A program made the position numbers and the translations under genes. The notes under the pieces are model-generated. The model saw only the letters and a list, made by a program, of their open reading frames with translations. It made no database searches and was not told the DNA's origin. Shown in pieces: positions 39,967-48,882 of a stretch of 64,000 nt of DNA. Numbering within the stretch: the first letter of the stretch is position 1; each line of letters opens with the position of its first letter. This DNA is from Geobacteraceae bacterium (GTDB lineage: Bacteria > Desulfobacterota > Desulfuromonadia > Geobacterales > Pseudopelobacteraceae): NCBI GenBank assembly GCA_016720395.1, contig JADKKR010000008.1:337501-401500 (forward strand), in the 5' to 3' direction.

Positions 39967-40170
39967 CTCTCACTCGCTCACTGCGTTCGCTAGAGCTCAC
40001 GGAGGCACAGAGAAAATATAGTGGCTATTCCAGACCTTGCACTACGATGGGAGAAACATCTGCTGACCTGAGAAAACCATGATCACTTTGTGGACGTTGT
40101 GTCTTAGTGAGAGTCGCCTGCTTGTCGGGTTTTGTCTGTCTCTGTGCCTCTGTGAGCTCTGTGAGAGACC
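39967..40170. repeat. Word-repeat element with inverted arms (cacagag type, copy 3)
   Basis: The left arm at 39967-40016 begins tctcactcgctcactgcgtt and ends in ggaggcacagag. The right arm at 40138-40170 is tctctgtgcctctgtgagct and on. It fills the gap between ribBA and queH, and I see no gene in it. Its left segment is nearly identical, inverted, to 28388-28418. Confidence 0.7.
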
Positions 40171-40179
40171 GCTTTCCGT

Positions 40180-41383
<1,204 letters not shown>

Positions 41384-41398
41384 GATATTCCTTTCAAC

Positions 41399-42040
41399 CT
41401 ATAAGAATCCGTTCTCTGCCAGGGTCTTCATACTCAATCCCCCGGCGCTGCCCTGCGGTCGGGTCAGCCGCTCCACGTATCTGCCGATGATGTCGGTCTC
41501 GATGTTGACCGCGTCGCCTGCCTTCAGCGCGGTCAGGTTGGTTGCAGCCTGGGTGAGCGGGATGATGTTGACGGTGAACCCGGTCTCCGTGACGCTGTTG
41601 ACCGTCAGGCTGATGCCGTTGATGGCGACCGAGCCCTTTGCTATCAGATAACGGGCGTTTTCTGCCGGCAGCGTGAATTCGAGCACGCGGTTGCGGTCGA
41701 TCTCATGTGCCCGGGAAAGGGCGCCGATGCAGTCGATATGGCCGGTGACAATGTGCCCGCCCATCCGGTCGCCCAGGCGCAGGGCACGCTCCAGATTGAC
41801 ACAACTTCCGCTGCGCAGCCCGCCGATGGTCGTGCAGGCAATGGTCTCCGGTGACACGTCGAAGGTCAGCGAAGTGCCACCCCTGGCATTCACGGTCAGG
41901 CAGGCCCCGTTGACGGCCACGGAATCTCCGATGGCGATCTCCATCACAGGCAGGCCGGTCGTCACCGTCAGGACTGCCGCCCCGCTCCGTCGCTCCAGGG
42001 CCGTTACCCGTCCGGTGTCTTCGATCAGGCCGGTAAACAT
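41399..42040 (-). CDS. ribE: Riboflavin synthase, alpha subunit
   Basis: A 213-residue protein with two tandem lumazine-binding domains. The first begins MFTGLIEDTGRV. The second begins near 97, where the GGHIVTGHID segment repeats the pattern. It dismutates 6,7-dimethyl-8-ribityllumazine to riboflavin. The gene overlaps the end of ribD by 16 bases. Confidence 0.96.
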   Translation of the reverse strand: MFTGLIEDTGRVTALERRSGAAVLTVTTGLPVMEIAIGDSVAVNGACLTVNARGGTSLTFDVSPETIACTTIGGLRSGSCVNLERALRLGDRMGGHIVTGHIDCIGALSRAHEIDRNRVLEFTLPAENARYLIAKGSVAINGISLTVNSVTETGFTVNIIPLTQAATNLTALKAGDAVNIETDIIGRYVERLTRPQGSAGGLSMKTLAENGFL

Positions 42041-43128
42041 GTACCCTCCGGACGGGCGGTCACGACGATGTCATGTCCCATGCGGCGGACACTCAGGTCG
42101 GTAAAGGCCATGGCGTGGCTCATTTCGGTGATGCCGGTAATCGCGAAGGGGGAGAACCCGTCACTGCCGATCACCTTGGGTGCGTAGAAAAAGACGCACT
42201 CATCGATCAGTCCCCTGGTCAGTGCGTCACCCGCCAGGCGGCTGCCCCCCTCCAGCAGGATCGACTGGATGCCGAGTCTTCCCAGTTTTTCCAGCAGGTC
42301 CCGCAGGTCGACCCTGCCTTCGCGGGGATCGCAGACCAGCACCGAGACTCCGGTCTGCAGATAGCGCCGGTGGACGGCCGGATCATCTTCCGTGCAGGCG
42401 ATGATGGTTGCATGTGCCAGCGGTCCGCTGAGGATATCGACCGTGGTCGGGGTTCGCAACCTGCTGTCCACGATGATCCGCACGGGGTTGCGACCCTTGA
42501 CGTGGCGCACCGTCAGCAGCGGGTTGTCAGCGATGATCGTGTCGACCCCCACCATGACCGCATCGTTGTGAGAGCGCATGCGGTGGACATGCTTCCGGGA
42601 TTCATCACCGCTTATCCAGCGCGACTCTCCGGTGATGCTGGCGATCTTGCCGTCCAGCGTCATGGCGCACTTGTAGGTGACATAGGGGAGGCCGGTCGTG
42701 ATGTGCTTGATGAAGGGGAGGTTGACAGCCCGACACTCCTTTTCGAGTACGCCGCAGACGGTCTCGATGCCGGCCTGTTTCAGGGCGGCCAGTCCGCCGC
42801 CGCTGACGCGGGGGTCGGGGTCGCGCATGCCGGCGATGACCCTGCTGACGCCGGACCTGATCAGGGCATCCGTGCGGGGTGGTGTCGCCCCGGTGTGGCA
42901 GCAGGGCTCCAGCGTCACGTACACATCCGCTCCCCGGGCGGCATCACCGGCCATCTTCAGGGCATGTATCTCTGCATGAGGGCTGCCGGCCTTGCGATGC
43001 CAGCCTTCGCCGATTACCGCTCCGTCCCGGACGATCACGCAGCCCACCACCGGGTTGGGCGACGTCCTGCCGATCCCCTTGCGGGCCAGGGCCAGGGGGC
43101 GCTTCATGTATGTGGAGTCACTCGTCAC
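42025..43128 (-). CDS. ribD: Bifunctional pyrimidine deaminase/reductase RibD
   Basis: A 367-residue two-domain enzyme. The N-terminal deaminase has PHAEIHAL and the zinc motif PCCHTGATPPRTDAL. The C-terminal reductase has KCAMTLDGKIA and LLEGGSRLA. It turns the GTP cyclohydrolase II product into 5-amino-6-ribitylamino-uracil phosphate. The GTG at 43128 follows the word repeat gtgaagggtgaaaagtgac, which overlaps the translation start region. Confidence 0.95.
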   Translation of the reverse strand: MTSDSTYMKRPLALARKGIGRTSPNPVVGCVIVRDGAVIGEGWHRKAGSPHAEIHALKMAGDAARGADVYVTLEPCCHTGATPPRTDALIRSGVSRVIAGMRDPDPRVSGGGLAALKQAGIETVCGVLEKECRAVNLPFIKHITTGLPYVTYKCAMTLDGKIASITGESRWISGDESRKHVHRMRSHNDAVMVGVDTIIADNPLLTVRHVKGRNPVRIIVDSRLRTPTTVDILSGPLAHATIIACTEDDPAVHRRYLQTGVSVLVCDPREGRVDLRDLLEKLGRLGIQSILLEGGSRLAGDALTRGLIDECVFFYAPKVIGSDGFSPFAITGITEMSHAMAFTDLSVRRMGHDIVVTARPEGTCLPA

Positions 43129-43138
43129 TTTTCACCCT

Positions 43139-43591
43139 TCACCTTTTCAAAAGGTCCTGAAGCTCCTGCATGAACTCGCCGATGTCGCGGAACGAACGGT
43201 AGACCGAGGCGAAGCGGACGTAGGCGACTTCGTCCATGCCGTGCAGCTCTTTCATAATCCATTCGCCGATGGCGGTGGTCGAGATCTCCTTGTCCGAGGA
43301 TTCCTGCAGGCGTGCTTCCAGGCGGTCGATCATCTGCTCGATATCCTCAACCGGGATGGGGCGCTTTTCACAGGCCTTCTTGATGCCTGAGATGATCTTC
43401 ATGCGGTCGAAGGGCTCCCGGCGGCCGTCTTTCTTGCAGACCTGCGGCAGCATCTCTTCCACCCGCTCATGGGTGGTAAAGCGTTTGGCGCATTCTTCGC
43501 ATTCCCTCCGGCGGCGGATGGCGGTGCCCCCCTTGTCGGGGCGGGAATCGATCACCTTGCTGTCGGGATTTCCACAGAACGGGCATTTCAT
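43139..43591 (-). CDS. nrdR: Transcriptional repressor NrdR
   Basis: A 150-residue regulator of ribonucleotide reductase genes. A zinc ribbon (CPFC at 3-6 and CEEC at 31-34) is followed by an ATP-cone domain (KKDGRREPFDRMKI). It represses nrd operons when dATP is high. It overlaps the end of the dCMP deaminase gene by four bases and leads into ribD, the usual comEB-nrdR-ribD order. Confidence 0.96.
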   Translation of the reverse strand: MKCPFCGNPDSKVIDSRPDKGGTAIRRRRECEECAKRFTTHERVEEMLPQVCKKDGRREPFDRMKIISGIKKACEKRPIPVEDIEQMIDRLEARLQESSDKEISTTAIGEWIMKELHGMDEVAYVRFASVYRSFRDIGEFMQELQDLLKR

Positions 43592-44050
43592 GCTGTTTCG
43601 CCCCTCCCGGCGGAGAAGTGGAGCACCTCGATGGCAGCCTCGGAGATCATCTCCCGGGCCAGATCGTCGGCATAGCCTTCGCCGAAGATCACCCGGGTAA
43701 TGCCCGCATTAATGATCATCTTGGTGCAGATGATACAAGGCATGGTGGTACAGTAGAGTGTGGCGCCGTCGATGTTGGTGCCATGTTTGGCGGCCTGGAT
43801 GATGGCATTCTGCTCGGCATGCAGGCCCCGGCAGAGTTCATGGCGTTCACCGGACGGAACTTGAGACGCTCGCGCAGGCAGCCGGCCGACTCGCAGTGGG
43901 TGATCCCCGACGGAACTCCGTTGTAGCCGGTGGCCAGGATGTTGCGGTCTTTACCAGCAGGGCACCCACCTGCCGGCGCAGGCAGGAGGAGCGCGTAGCC
44001 ACCAGGCGCGTGATATCCATGAAATACTGATCCCAGGAGGGACGCTGCAT
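43588..44050 (-). pseudogene. dCMP/cytidine deaminase (ComEB-type), with two frameshifts in this sequence
   Basis: Three frames join into about 154 residues: MQRPSWDQYFMDITRLVATRS and on, then DRNILATGYNGVPSG, then LHAEQNAIIQAAKHG and TTMPCIICTKMIINAG. Zinc ligands are visible in HAEQN and PCIIC. The enzyme turns dCMP into dUMP for thymidylate supply. One G is missing after LLVK near 43955 and one after RLK near 43859. Both breaks are single-base losses in short runs, as in ribBA. The start is ATG 44050, and a promoter candidate lies upstream. Confidence 0.9.
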
Positions 44051-44084
44051 CGATTGTTCTCCACTCACTTTATGATAAATAAAC

Positions 44085-44114
44085 AAATTACTCCAATATG
44101 CCTGCAAAGGTCAA
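44085..44114 (-). promoter_or_regulatory. Predicted promoter of the comEB-nrdR-rib operon
   Basis: On the minus strand TTGACC and TAATTT are separated by 18 bases, about 35 bases before the deaminase ATG. Confidence 0.5.
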
Positions 44115-44252
44115 CAGAGCGATGCAGGGCGCACGATTTAACCAGGCGATCCTGCATAATTACCGCTAACTATATGAATTATCGTATGTAATGCCTCGCC
44201 AGTCGTTGCCCAGGCGGGTCTGGATGCGACAACAAACTAAAATGTTTGGCTT

Positions 44253-44261
44253 TTACGTTAA
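44253..44261. promoter_or_regulatory. TTACGTTAA motif upstream of the GGDEF/EAL gene
   Basis: The 9-base motif matches, reverse-complemented, the TTAACGTAA at 46930-46938 upstream of the surface-protein operon. A shared regulator is possible but unproven. Confidence 0.3.
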
Positions 44262-44347
44262 TTTCTGATAAGAACGGTTCAAAATTTTCATGTACAGCGG
44301 CGGATTATCTGTACAGACCACCTGATCCCGGACGGACTGAACCACTT

Positions 44348-46489
44348 ATGACTGAACCTACACCTGCCACTGAAACCAGAAAGCCGGTTGTCCTCGTTGT
44401 CGATGACGACCAGTTGCTGCGGGTCATGCTTCAGGATGCCCTGAAAGCTGCCGGTTTCGATGTGATTGTCGCAGCGGATGGCGTCTCGGCGCTGCACGCC
44501 GTAGCCGCTTCGAGTCCGGATCTCGTGCTGCTCGACCTGGTTATGCCGGGCAAGGATGGCTGTGAGACCTGCCGTGATATCCGCGCCCTCCCCGGGTTTG
44601 CCTACACCCCGGTCCTGATGTTGACCAGTCTCGACAACGCAGATTCAATCCACCGGGCCTTCGAGGCCGGCGCCACCGATTTCATCGCCAAGCCGGTCAA
44701 TCTGGAACTCCTGGCGCATCGGGTCCGCTATGTGCTGCGGGCCAGCCAGAACGTGAACACCCTTGCTGAAAGCCGGGCGAGGCTGGAAATGCTCAAGGTG
44801 GCGGTGGACAGCCTGCCGATCGGGATCACCTTCAGCGATGTGGATGGTGTGATCGTCTATTCGAACCCTGCCGAAGCCAGGATGCACGGCTATGAGGTCG
44901 ACGAACTGGTCGGAAAAGAGGCCCGGCAGTTTTCCACGACCAACCGCAGCAGGCATCTGGCCGTCGACCAGCTGAAAGAGATCGGTGTCTGGCGCCGCGA
45001 GAGCGTCAACGTGCGCAGGGACGGCGAGGAGTTCCCGGCGCTGCTCACCTCCATTCCGGTGCGGGACTGCGAAGCGAACTATCTGGGGATTATCACCACC
45101 TGCGAGGATATCTCGGAACGGAAGGTGGCCGAGGAAAAAATCCGCCAGCTGGCCTATTATGACACGCTGACCGGGCTGCCCAACCGCGGCATGTTCCTGG
45201 AGCGGCTGCACCAGACCCTGTCCCAGGCGCAGCGCGACCGGGACAAGGTCAACCTGATCTTTCTCGATCTGGACAACTTCAAGGATGTCAATGACACACA
45301 GGGGCATGATGTCGGCGACAAGCTGCTGCAGTCGGTTGCCGAGCGCCTATCCGCCTGCATGCGGGATTCGGACGTCCTGGCCCGGCTCGGCGGGGACGAA
45401 TTCGTGGTGGTCTGCCCGTCACTGGCAACACAGGACAGTATCGCCGCCGTTGTCCAGCGGATCCTGGCCATCTTCAGCTACCCCTTTGAGATCGAAGGGC
45501 GCCAGATCTACACCAGTGCCAGTATCGGCATCACGGTCTATCCGGACGACAGTCTGGATGCCTCGACCCTCTTCAGGTGCGCCGATACGGCCATGTATCA
45601 GGCCAAGAACGAGGGCAGGGCGCAGTTCCGTTTCTTTTCTCCGGAGCTGAACCAGAAGATCATGCAGCGGGTTGCGCTTGAAAGCAGCCTGCGCCAGGGT
45701 CTCGAAAAGCAGGAGTTCTTCCTGCACTATCAGCCGCTCTGGGACCTGCGGAGCTCACGGATGACCGGGGTCGAGGTGCTGCTGCGCTGGCAGAGCTCCG
45801 ACTACGGCCTGATGCAGCCGTCAACGTTCATCTCGCTGCTGGAAGACTCGGGCCTGATCAACAGCGTCGGTGAGTGGGTGTTGCGCACCGCCTGCCTTCA
45901 GATGCGTGAATGGACAGATCTGGAGCATCGCGACCTGAAGATGGCGGTAAATATCTCGGGCAAGCAGATGAAGCATCCCCGCTTCCTCGAAATGATCATC
46001 TCGATCATCCAGGAGACCGGCATCGACCCCACCAACCTGGAACTGGAGTTCACCGAAAGCGTCATCATGGAGAACGTGGAAAATACCGTCGAGACGTTCC
46101 GCAAGCTCAAGGAGATGGGGATCCAGCTGAGTATCGATGACTTCGGGACCGGCTATTCATCACTCAATTATCTGAAGCACTTTCCGGTGGACCGGATCAA
46201 GATCGACCGCTCATTCGTCGCTGACGTCTACCACAACCAGAGCGACGCGGCAATCATCGAGGCCATCGTTTCCATGGCCCAGAGCCTGAGCCTGCGGGTG
46301 GTTGCTGAAGGTGTCGAAAACAGCGACCAGCTGCACAGCCTCACCAGGCTCGGCTGTGACGAGGTCCAGGGCTTCTACCTGGCGATGCCGATGCATGCCG
46401 ATGCACTGGCCGACAAGCTGGGACAGACCCATGGCAGGCAGATTGAGAAACTCGCGGTTACGGAATGGTTCGATAAACGTAGCGTGTGA
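44348..46489 (+). CDS. Response regulator with PAS, GGDEF and EAL domains
   Basis: A 713-residue protein that controls cyclic di-GMP. The receiver domain (about 12-130) has acceptor Asp63 in LLDLVMPGKDG, and a PAS domain follows at about 145-260. The GGDEF domain has an intact active site (348-352) and an inhibitory RDSD site five residues upstream. The EAL domain (about 455-700) carries EVLLRW in place of EAL, but keeps IDDFGTGYSSL, KIDRSF and EGVE, so both activities may be intact. The ATG at 44348 is used; upstream residues to 44246 look unrelated. No partner kinase adjoins it. Confidence 0.93.
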   Translation: MTEPTPATETRKPVVLVVDDDQLLRVMLQDALKAAGFDVIVAADGVSALHAVAASSPDLVLLDLVMPGKDGCETCRDIRALPGFAYTPVLMLTSLDNADSIHRAFEAGATDFIAKPVNLELLAHRVRYVLRASQNVNTLAESRARLEMLKVAVDSLPIGITFSDVDGVIVYSNPAEARMHGYEVDELVGKEARQFSTTNRSRHLAVDQLKEIGVWRRESVNVRRDGEEFPALLTSIPVRDCEANYLGIITTCEDISERKVAEEKIRQLAYYDTLTGLPNRGMFLERLHQTLSQAQRDRDKVNLIFLDLDNFKDVNDTQGHDVGDKLLQSVAERLSACMRDSDVLARLGGDEFVVVCPSLATQDSIAAVVQRILAIFSYPFEIEGRQIYTSASIGITVYPDDSLDASTLFRCADTAMYQAKNEGRAQFRFFSPELNQKIMQRVALESSLRQGLEKQEFFLHYQPLWDLRSSRMTGVEVLLRWQSSDYGLMQPSTFISLLEDSGLINSVGEWVLRTACLQMREWTDLEHRDLKMAVNISGKQMKHPRFLEMIISIIQETGIDPTNLELEFTESVIMENVENTVETFRKLKEMGIQLSIDDFGTGYSSLNYLKHFPVDRIKIDRSFVADVYHNQSDAAIIEAIVSMAQSLSLRVVAEGVENSDQLHSLTRLGCDEVQGFYLAMPMHADALADKLGQTHGRQIEKLAVTEWFDKRSV

Positions 46490-46544
46490 CAGCCGGTCAG
46501 AATATCCAGCGGATGTTTGTCATACATATCAGTCTGTTCACCCA

Positions 46545-46574
46545 GGGGGGGCTCACAGAGAGCCTCCTTTTTTT
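46545..46574 (+). terminator. Terminator after the GGDEF/EAL gene
   Basis: The stem ggggggctc / gagcctcc with loop acaga is followed by seven T residues. Confidence 0.75.
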
Positions 46575-46882
46575 GGAATTTCCTCCTTCGGCCTCGGCTG
46601 CCCAGCGGTCGCCAACCGCCGGCTTGTGCGGCATGTCCCCGAAAATTCCCGCTGCACGGATTCATTCCCCTGCCGGGCTTTTCTGACCGGCAAACTCTTT
46701 ACCCACGCGCCCTGAACCGGTGTATACGTTTGGAATACAAAAATAATAAAAATTGGCTCTGAACTTGCTTTTGTTTGTAAGGTTTTCCCCACAAACAATA
46801 CAAAGAGGACCATTAAAGTCCAGTAGGCACTGTAACTATCAGGATAACAATGTTATTTTTCTGAATTTTGCTTGTCAGTCAG

Positions 46883-46938
46883 TAACGTAACGGCCAGCTT
46901 TTGACGTTATTTGTCAGTCGGCAGGCCATTTAACGTAA
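46883..46938. promoter_or_regulatory. Three TAACGTAA-like motifs upstream of the surface-protein operon
   Basis: TAACGTAA at 46883, its inverse TGACGTTA at 46902, and TTAACGTAA at 46930. The first and third lie after similar tgtcagtc words. The set ends 39 bases before the first gene, as for repeated regulator sites. Confidence 0.4.
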
Positions 46939-46977
46939 TTAATCACCTCAACTGTCACACCGCAAAAGGAGATCACC

Positions 46978-47475
46978 ATGAACCGTTCGACGTTCCTCGC
47001 CGCCCTGCTGCTGTCCACCGCATTACTGCTTCCCTCCCTGACGCAGGCATCACCGCAGATCGCCGTCAGCATCACCGCAACAAAACAGATTGTGGAAACA
47101 AAGAACGGTGCCAAGTCCATCCGTCTAGTTCCGGCCGCAACGACGGCTTCCGGCGAAGAGCTCACCTACACACTGGACTACTCCAACAAGGGAACTGAAA
47201 CTGCTGTAGACGCCACGATCGACAACCCGATCCCGAAGGGGACGTCGTACATCTCCAACACTGCCCGTGGCGATAAAAGCGAGATAACCTTCTCCGCCGA
47301 CGGCGGGAAAAACTATGGACCGCCGACCAGGGTCAGTCACGAAGTAAGGCTCCCGAGCGGAAAGCTGGAAAAGCGGGTCGCCACTCCTGAGGAGTTCACG
47401 CACATCCGCTGGACCATCAAGCAGATCCCGGCCGGAAGCGGCGGCAGCGTAGGGTTTAAGGTCCGCGTTCGATAA
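46978..47475 (+). CDS. Exported DUF11-type protein (operon gene 1)
   Basis: A 165-residue protein with a clear signal peptide (MNRSTFLAALLLSTALLLPS, cleavage likely after TQA near 24). One conserved-repeat/DUF11-like beta domain follows, marked by LTYTLDYSNKGTETAVDATI, NPIPKGTSYI and the closing GGSVGFKVRVR. AAGGAG lies 6 bases before the ATG. It is the first gene of a four-gene same-strand run of exported proteins, so it is probably a small surface or periplasmic component. Family function is not known. Confidence 0.85.
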   Translation: MNRSTFLAALLLSTALLLPSLTQASPQIAVSITATKQIVETKNGAKSIRLVPAATTASGEELTYTLDYSNKGTETAVDATIDNPIPKGTSYISNTARGDKSEITFSADGGKNYGPPTRVSHEVRLPSGKLEKRVATPEEFTHIRWTIKQIPAGSGGSVGFKVRVR

Positions 47476-47636
47476 GTATTTACCACGTAATCAGACACCA
47501 CTTCGATCAGGAGGAGATCATGGAACAGAAACAGTATCGACCGAACACACGGGACAGTACCAGTACCAAGAGGAATTCAGACCGGACCATCACGACACGT
47601 GCATTGAACTGCACCACACGAAAGGAGAACAAAGAG

Positions 47637-48794
47637 ATGAGAACAGAACGATCCTTCATCACCAGATGCGCCCTGGGCGCAGCAGCCGTGGCACTGGCTG
47701 TTTGTCTGGGAACGCCGCAGCAGGCTGACGCCAACACGGCAGCCAACACGTCCATCATCAACACTGCCACGGTCAACTACCGGGATACCGGCGGTGTAGC
47801 ACAGAACCCGGTCACCGCCCAGGCCACCGTCACAGTCATCCTGGTGGCCTCGGCCCCGACCCTGAACGCCCCGGCCGATCTGAGCACGACCTCCGGCACA
47901 GCGGTTATCTACAACTACGAAATCACCGCCACCGCCAACGGTCCCGACTCCTATAACCTGACCCGGACCATCGCTGAGTCGGCCGGCATCACACCCGGCA
48001 CCTCCACGGCAGTCATCAGCACGCCTTCCGTCACCCTGGGGGCCAGCACCCTCGCCGCTCCGGTCACCATTGCCTCCGCCGGAATCACCCCCATCACCGT
48101 TCCCAGTGACGGCACCGCCAACGTTACCGTGAACGGGATCGTCGGGGGCGACACGGTCTTCATAGGTGGCCAGGCCTATACGGTCGCCTCCATCGTCGAC
48201 AACGCCAACGGTACCTCCACCATCAACGTTAACGGCAACGGTGCAGCGTCAGCGCTGCTGCAGCCGGGAACCCTGATCGCAGAGCGCCAGACTTTCACGG
48301 TCACGGTTACTCCGGGCACCATCATCGCCACCGGCGACCAGACGGTGACCGTTCCCGTAACCGCCACCAGCGTAGCTGACGGTACCAAGTCTGCCAGCGA
48401 TACGACCATAACCACCGTACAGGTTGCTAATCTGCAAGTGCTGAAAGAGGTCTCGACCGATGGCACAACTTTCAGCGCCTCGGTCAGCAGGGCTCCTGGA
48501 CAGACCATCTATTACCGCATCACCGTCACGAATAACGGCGCAGCCAACGCTACCAGCGTGGTGATCACCGACCCGCTGACGGTCTACACCATTTATACTG
48601 CCGGCAGCGCCAAACGGGCCGCCGGTGCCGCCACTACCTACGCCGCTGCACCGACGTCCCTGACGGATGCTGCTGACCCCGACGGGTATGATTACGCTCT
48701 CACCACCGCAGGGACCGTCACCTACAACGTGGGCATCCTGACTCCGGGCGCCGGCAATGCGGTACAGCTCTTCTTCCAGGCTACCGTCAGGTAG
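47637..48794 (+). CDS. Exported DUF11-domain protein (operon gene 2)
   Basis: A 385-residue protein. The signal peptide runs from MRTERSFITRCALG to about ADA at residue 32. A Thr/Ala-rich beta region includes an Ig-like stretch around GITPITVPSDGTANVTVNGI. A C-terminal DUF11 domain has GQTIYYRITVTNNGAANATSVVITDPL split across its core. AAGGAG lies 9 bases before ATG 47637. An in-frame ATG at 47520 also has a good AGGAGG and would add 39 polar residues, so two starts are possible. The end overlaps no gene; a GC hairpin separates it from gene 3. Confidence 0.85.
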   Translation: MRTERSFITRCALGAAAVALAVCLGTPQQADANTAANTSIINTATVNYRDTGGVAQNPVTAQATVTVILVASAPTLNAPADLSTTSGTAVIYNYEITATANGPDSYNLTRTIAESAGITPGTSTAVISTPSVTLGASTLAAPVTIASAGITPITVPSDGTANVTVNGIVGGDTVFIGGQAYTVASIVDNANGTSTINVNGNGAASALLQPGTLIAERQTFTVTVTPGTIIATGDQTVTVPVTATSVADGTKSASDTTITTVQVANLQVLKEVSTDGTTFSASVSRAPGQTIYYRITVTNNGAANATSVVITDPLTVYTIYTAGSAKRAAGAATTYAAAPTSLTDAADPDGYDYALTTAGTVTYNVGILTPGAGNAVQLFFQATVR

Positions 48795-48807
48795 CAGAAC
48801 GGCCGGC

Positions 48808-48825
48808 GGGGAGGGTGACCTCCCC
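48808..48825 (+). other. GC-rich hairpin between operon genes 2 and 3
   Basis: A perfect 7-bp stem (ggggagg / cctcccc) with loop gtga and no T-run. It may tune expression between the genes by mRNA stability. Confidence 0.4.
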
Positions 48826-48882
48826 GACGGAATGCAGAATCAGTTGAGCAGGCCATACTTCAGACGTACGGGAAGCGATGAC

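Larger units (their letters stand above)
46490..46977. other. Intergenic region before the surface-protein operon
   Basis: No convincing gene. A terminator lies at 46545-46574. Short GC-rich inverted pairs lie between 46600 and 46700 (for example gcggt-cgcca-accgc and tgccgg/ccggca). An A+T-rich stretch runs to 46860, and repeated TAACGTAA-like motifs lie at 46883-46938. No known riboswitch is recognised. Confidence 0.6.

Noticed and set aside
46590..46720. Possible riboswitch or structured RNA before the surface operon
   Set aside because: I looked for cyclic di-GMP, cobalamin and TPP motifs and saw no match on either strand; only short inverted pairs are present.
46553..46813. An 86-residue minus-strand frame with a hydrophobic start
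   Set aside because: It overlaps the terminator, lacks a convincing ribosome binding site and resembles no family.
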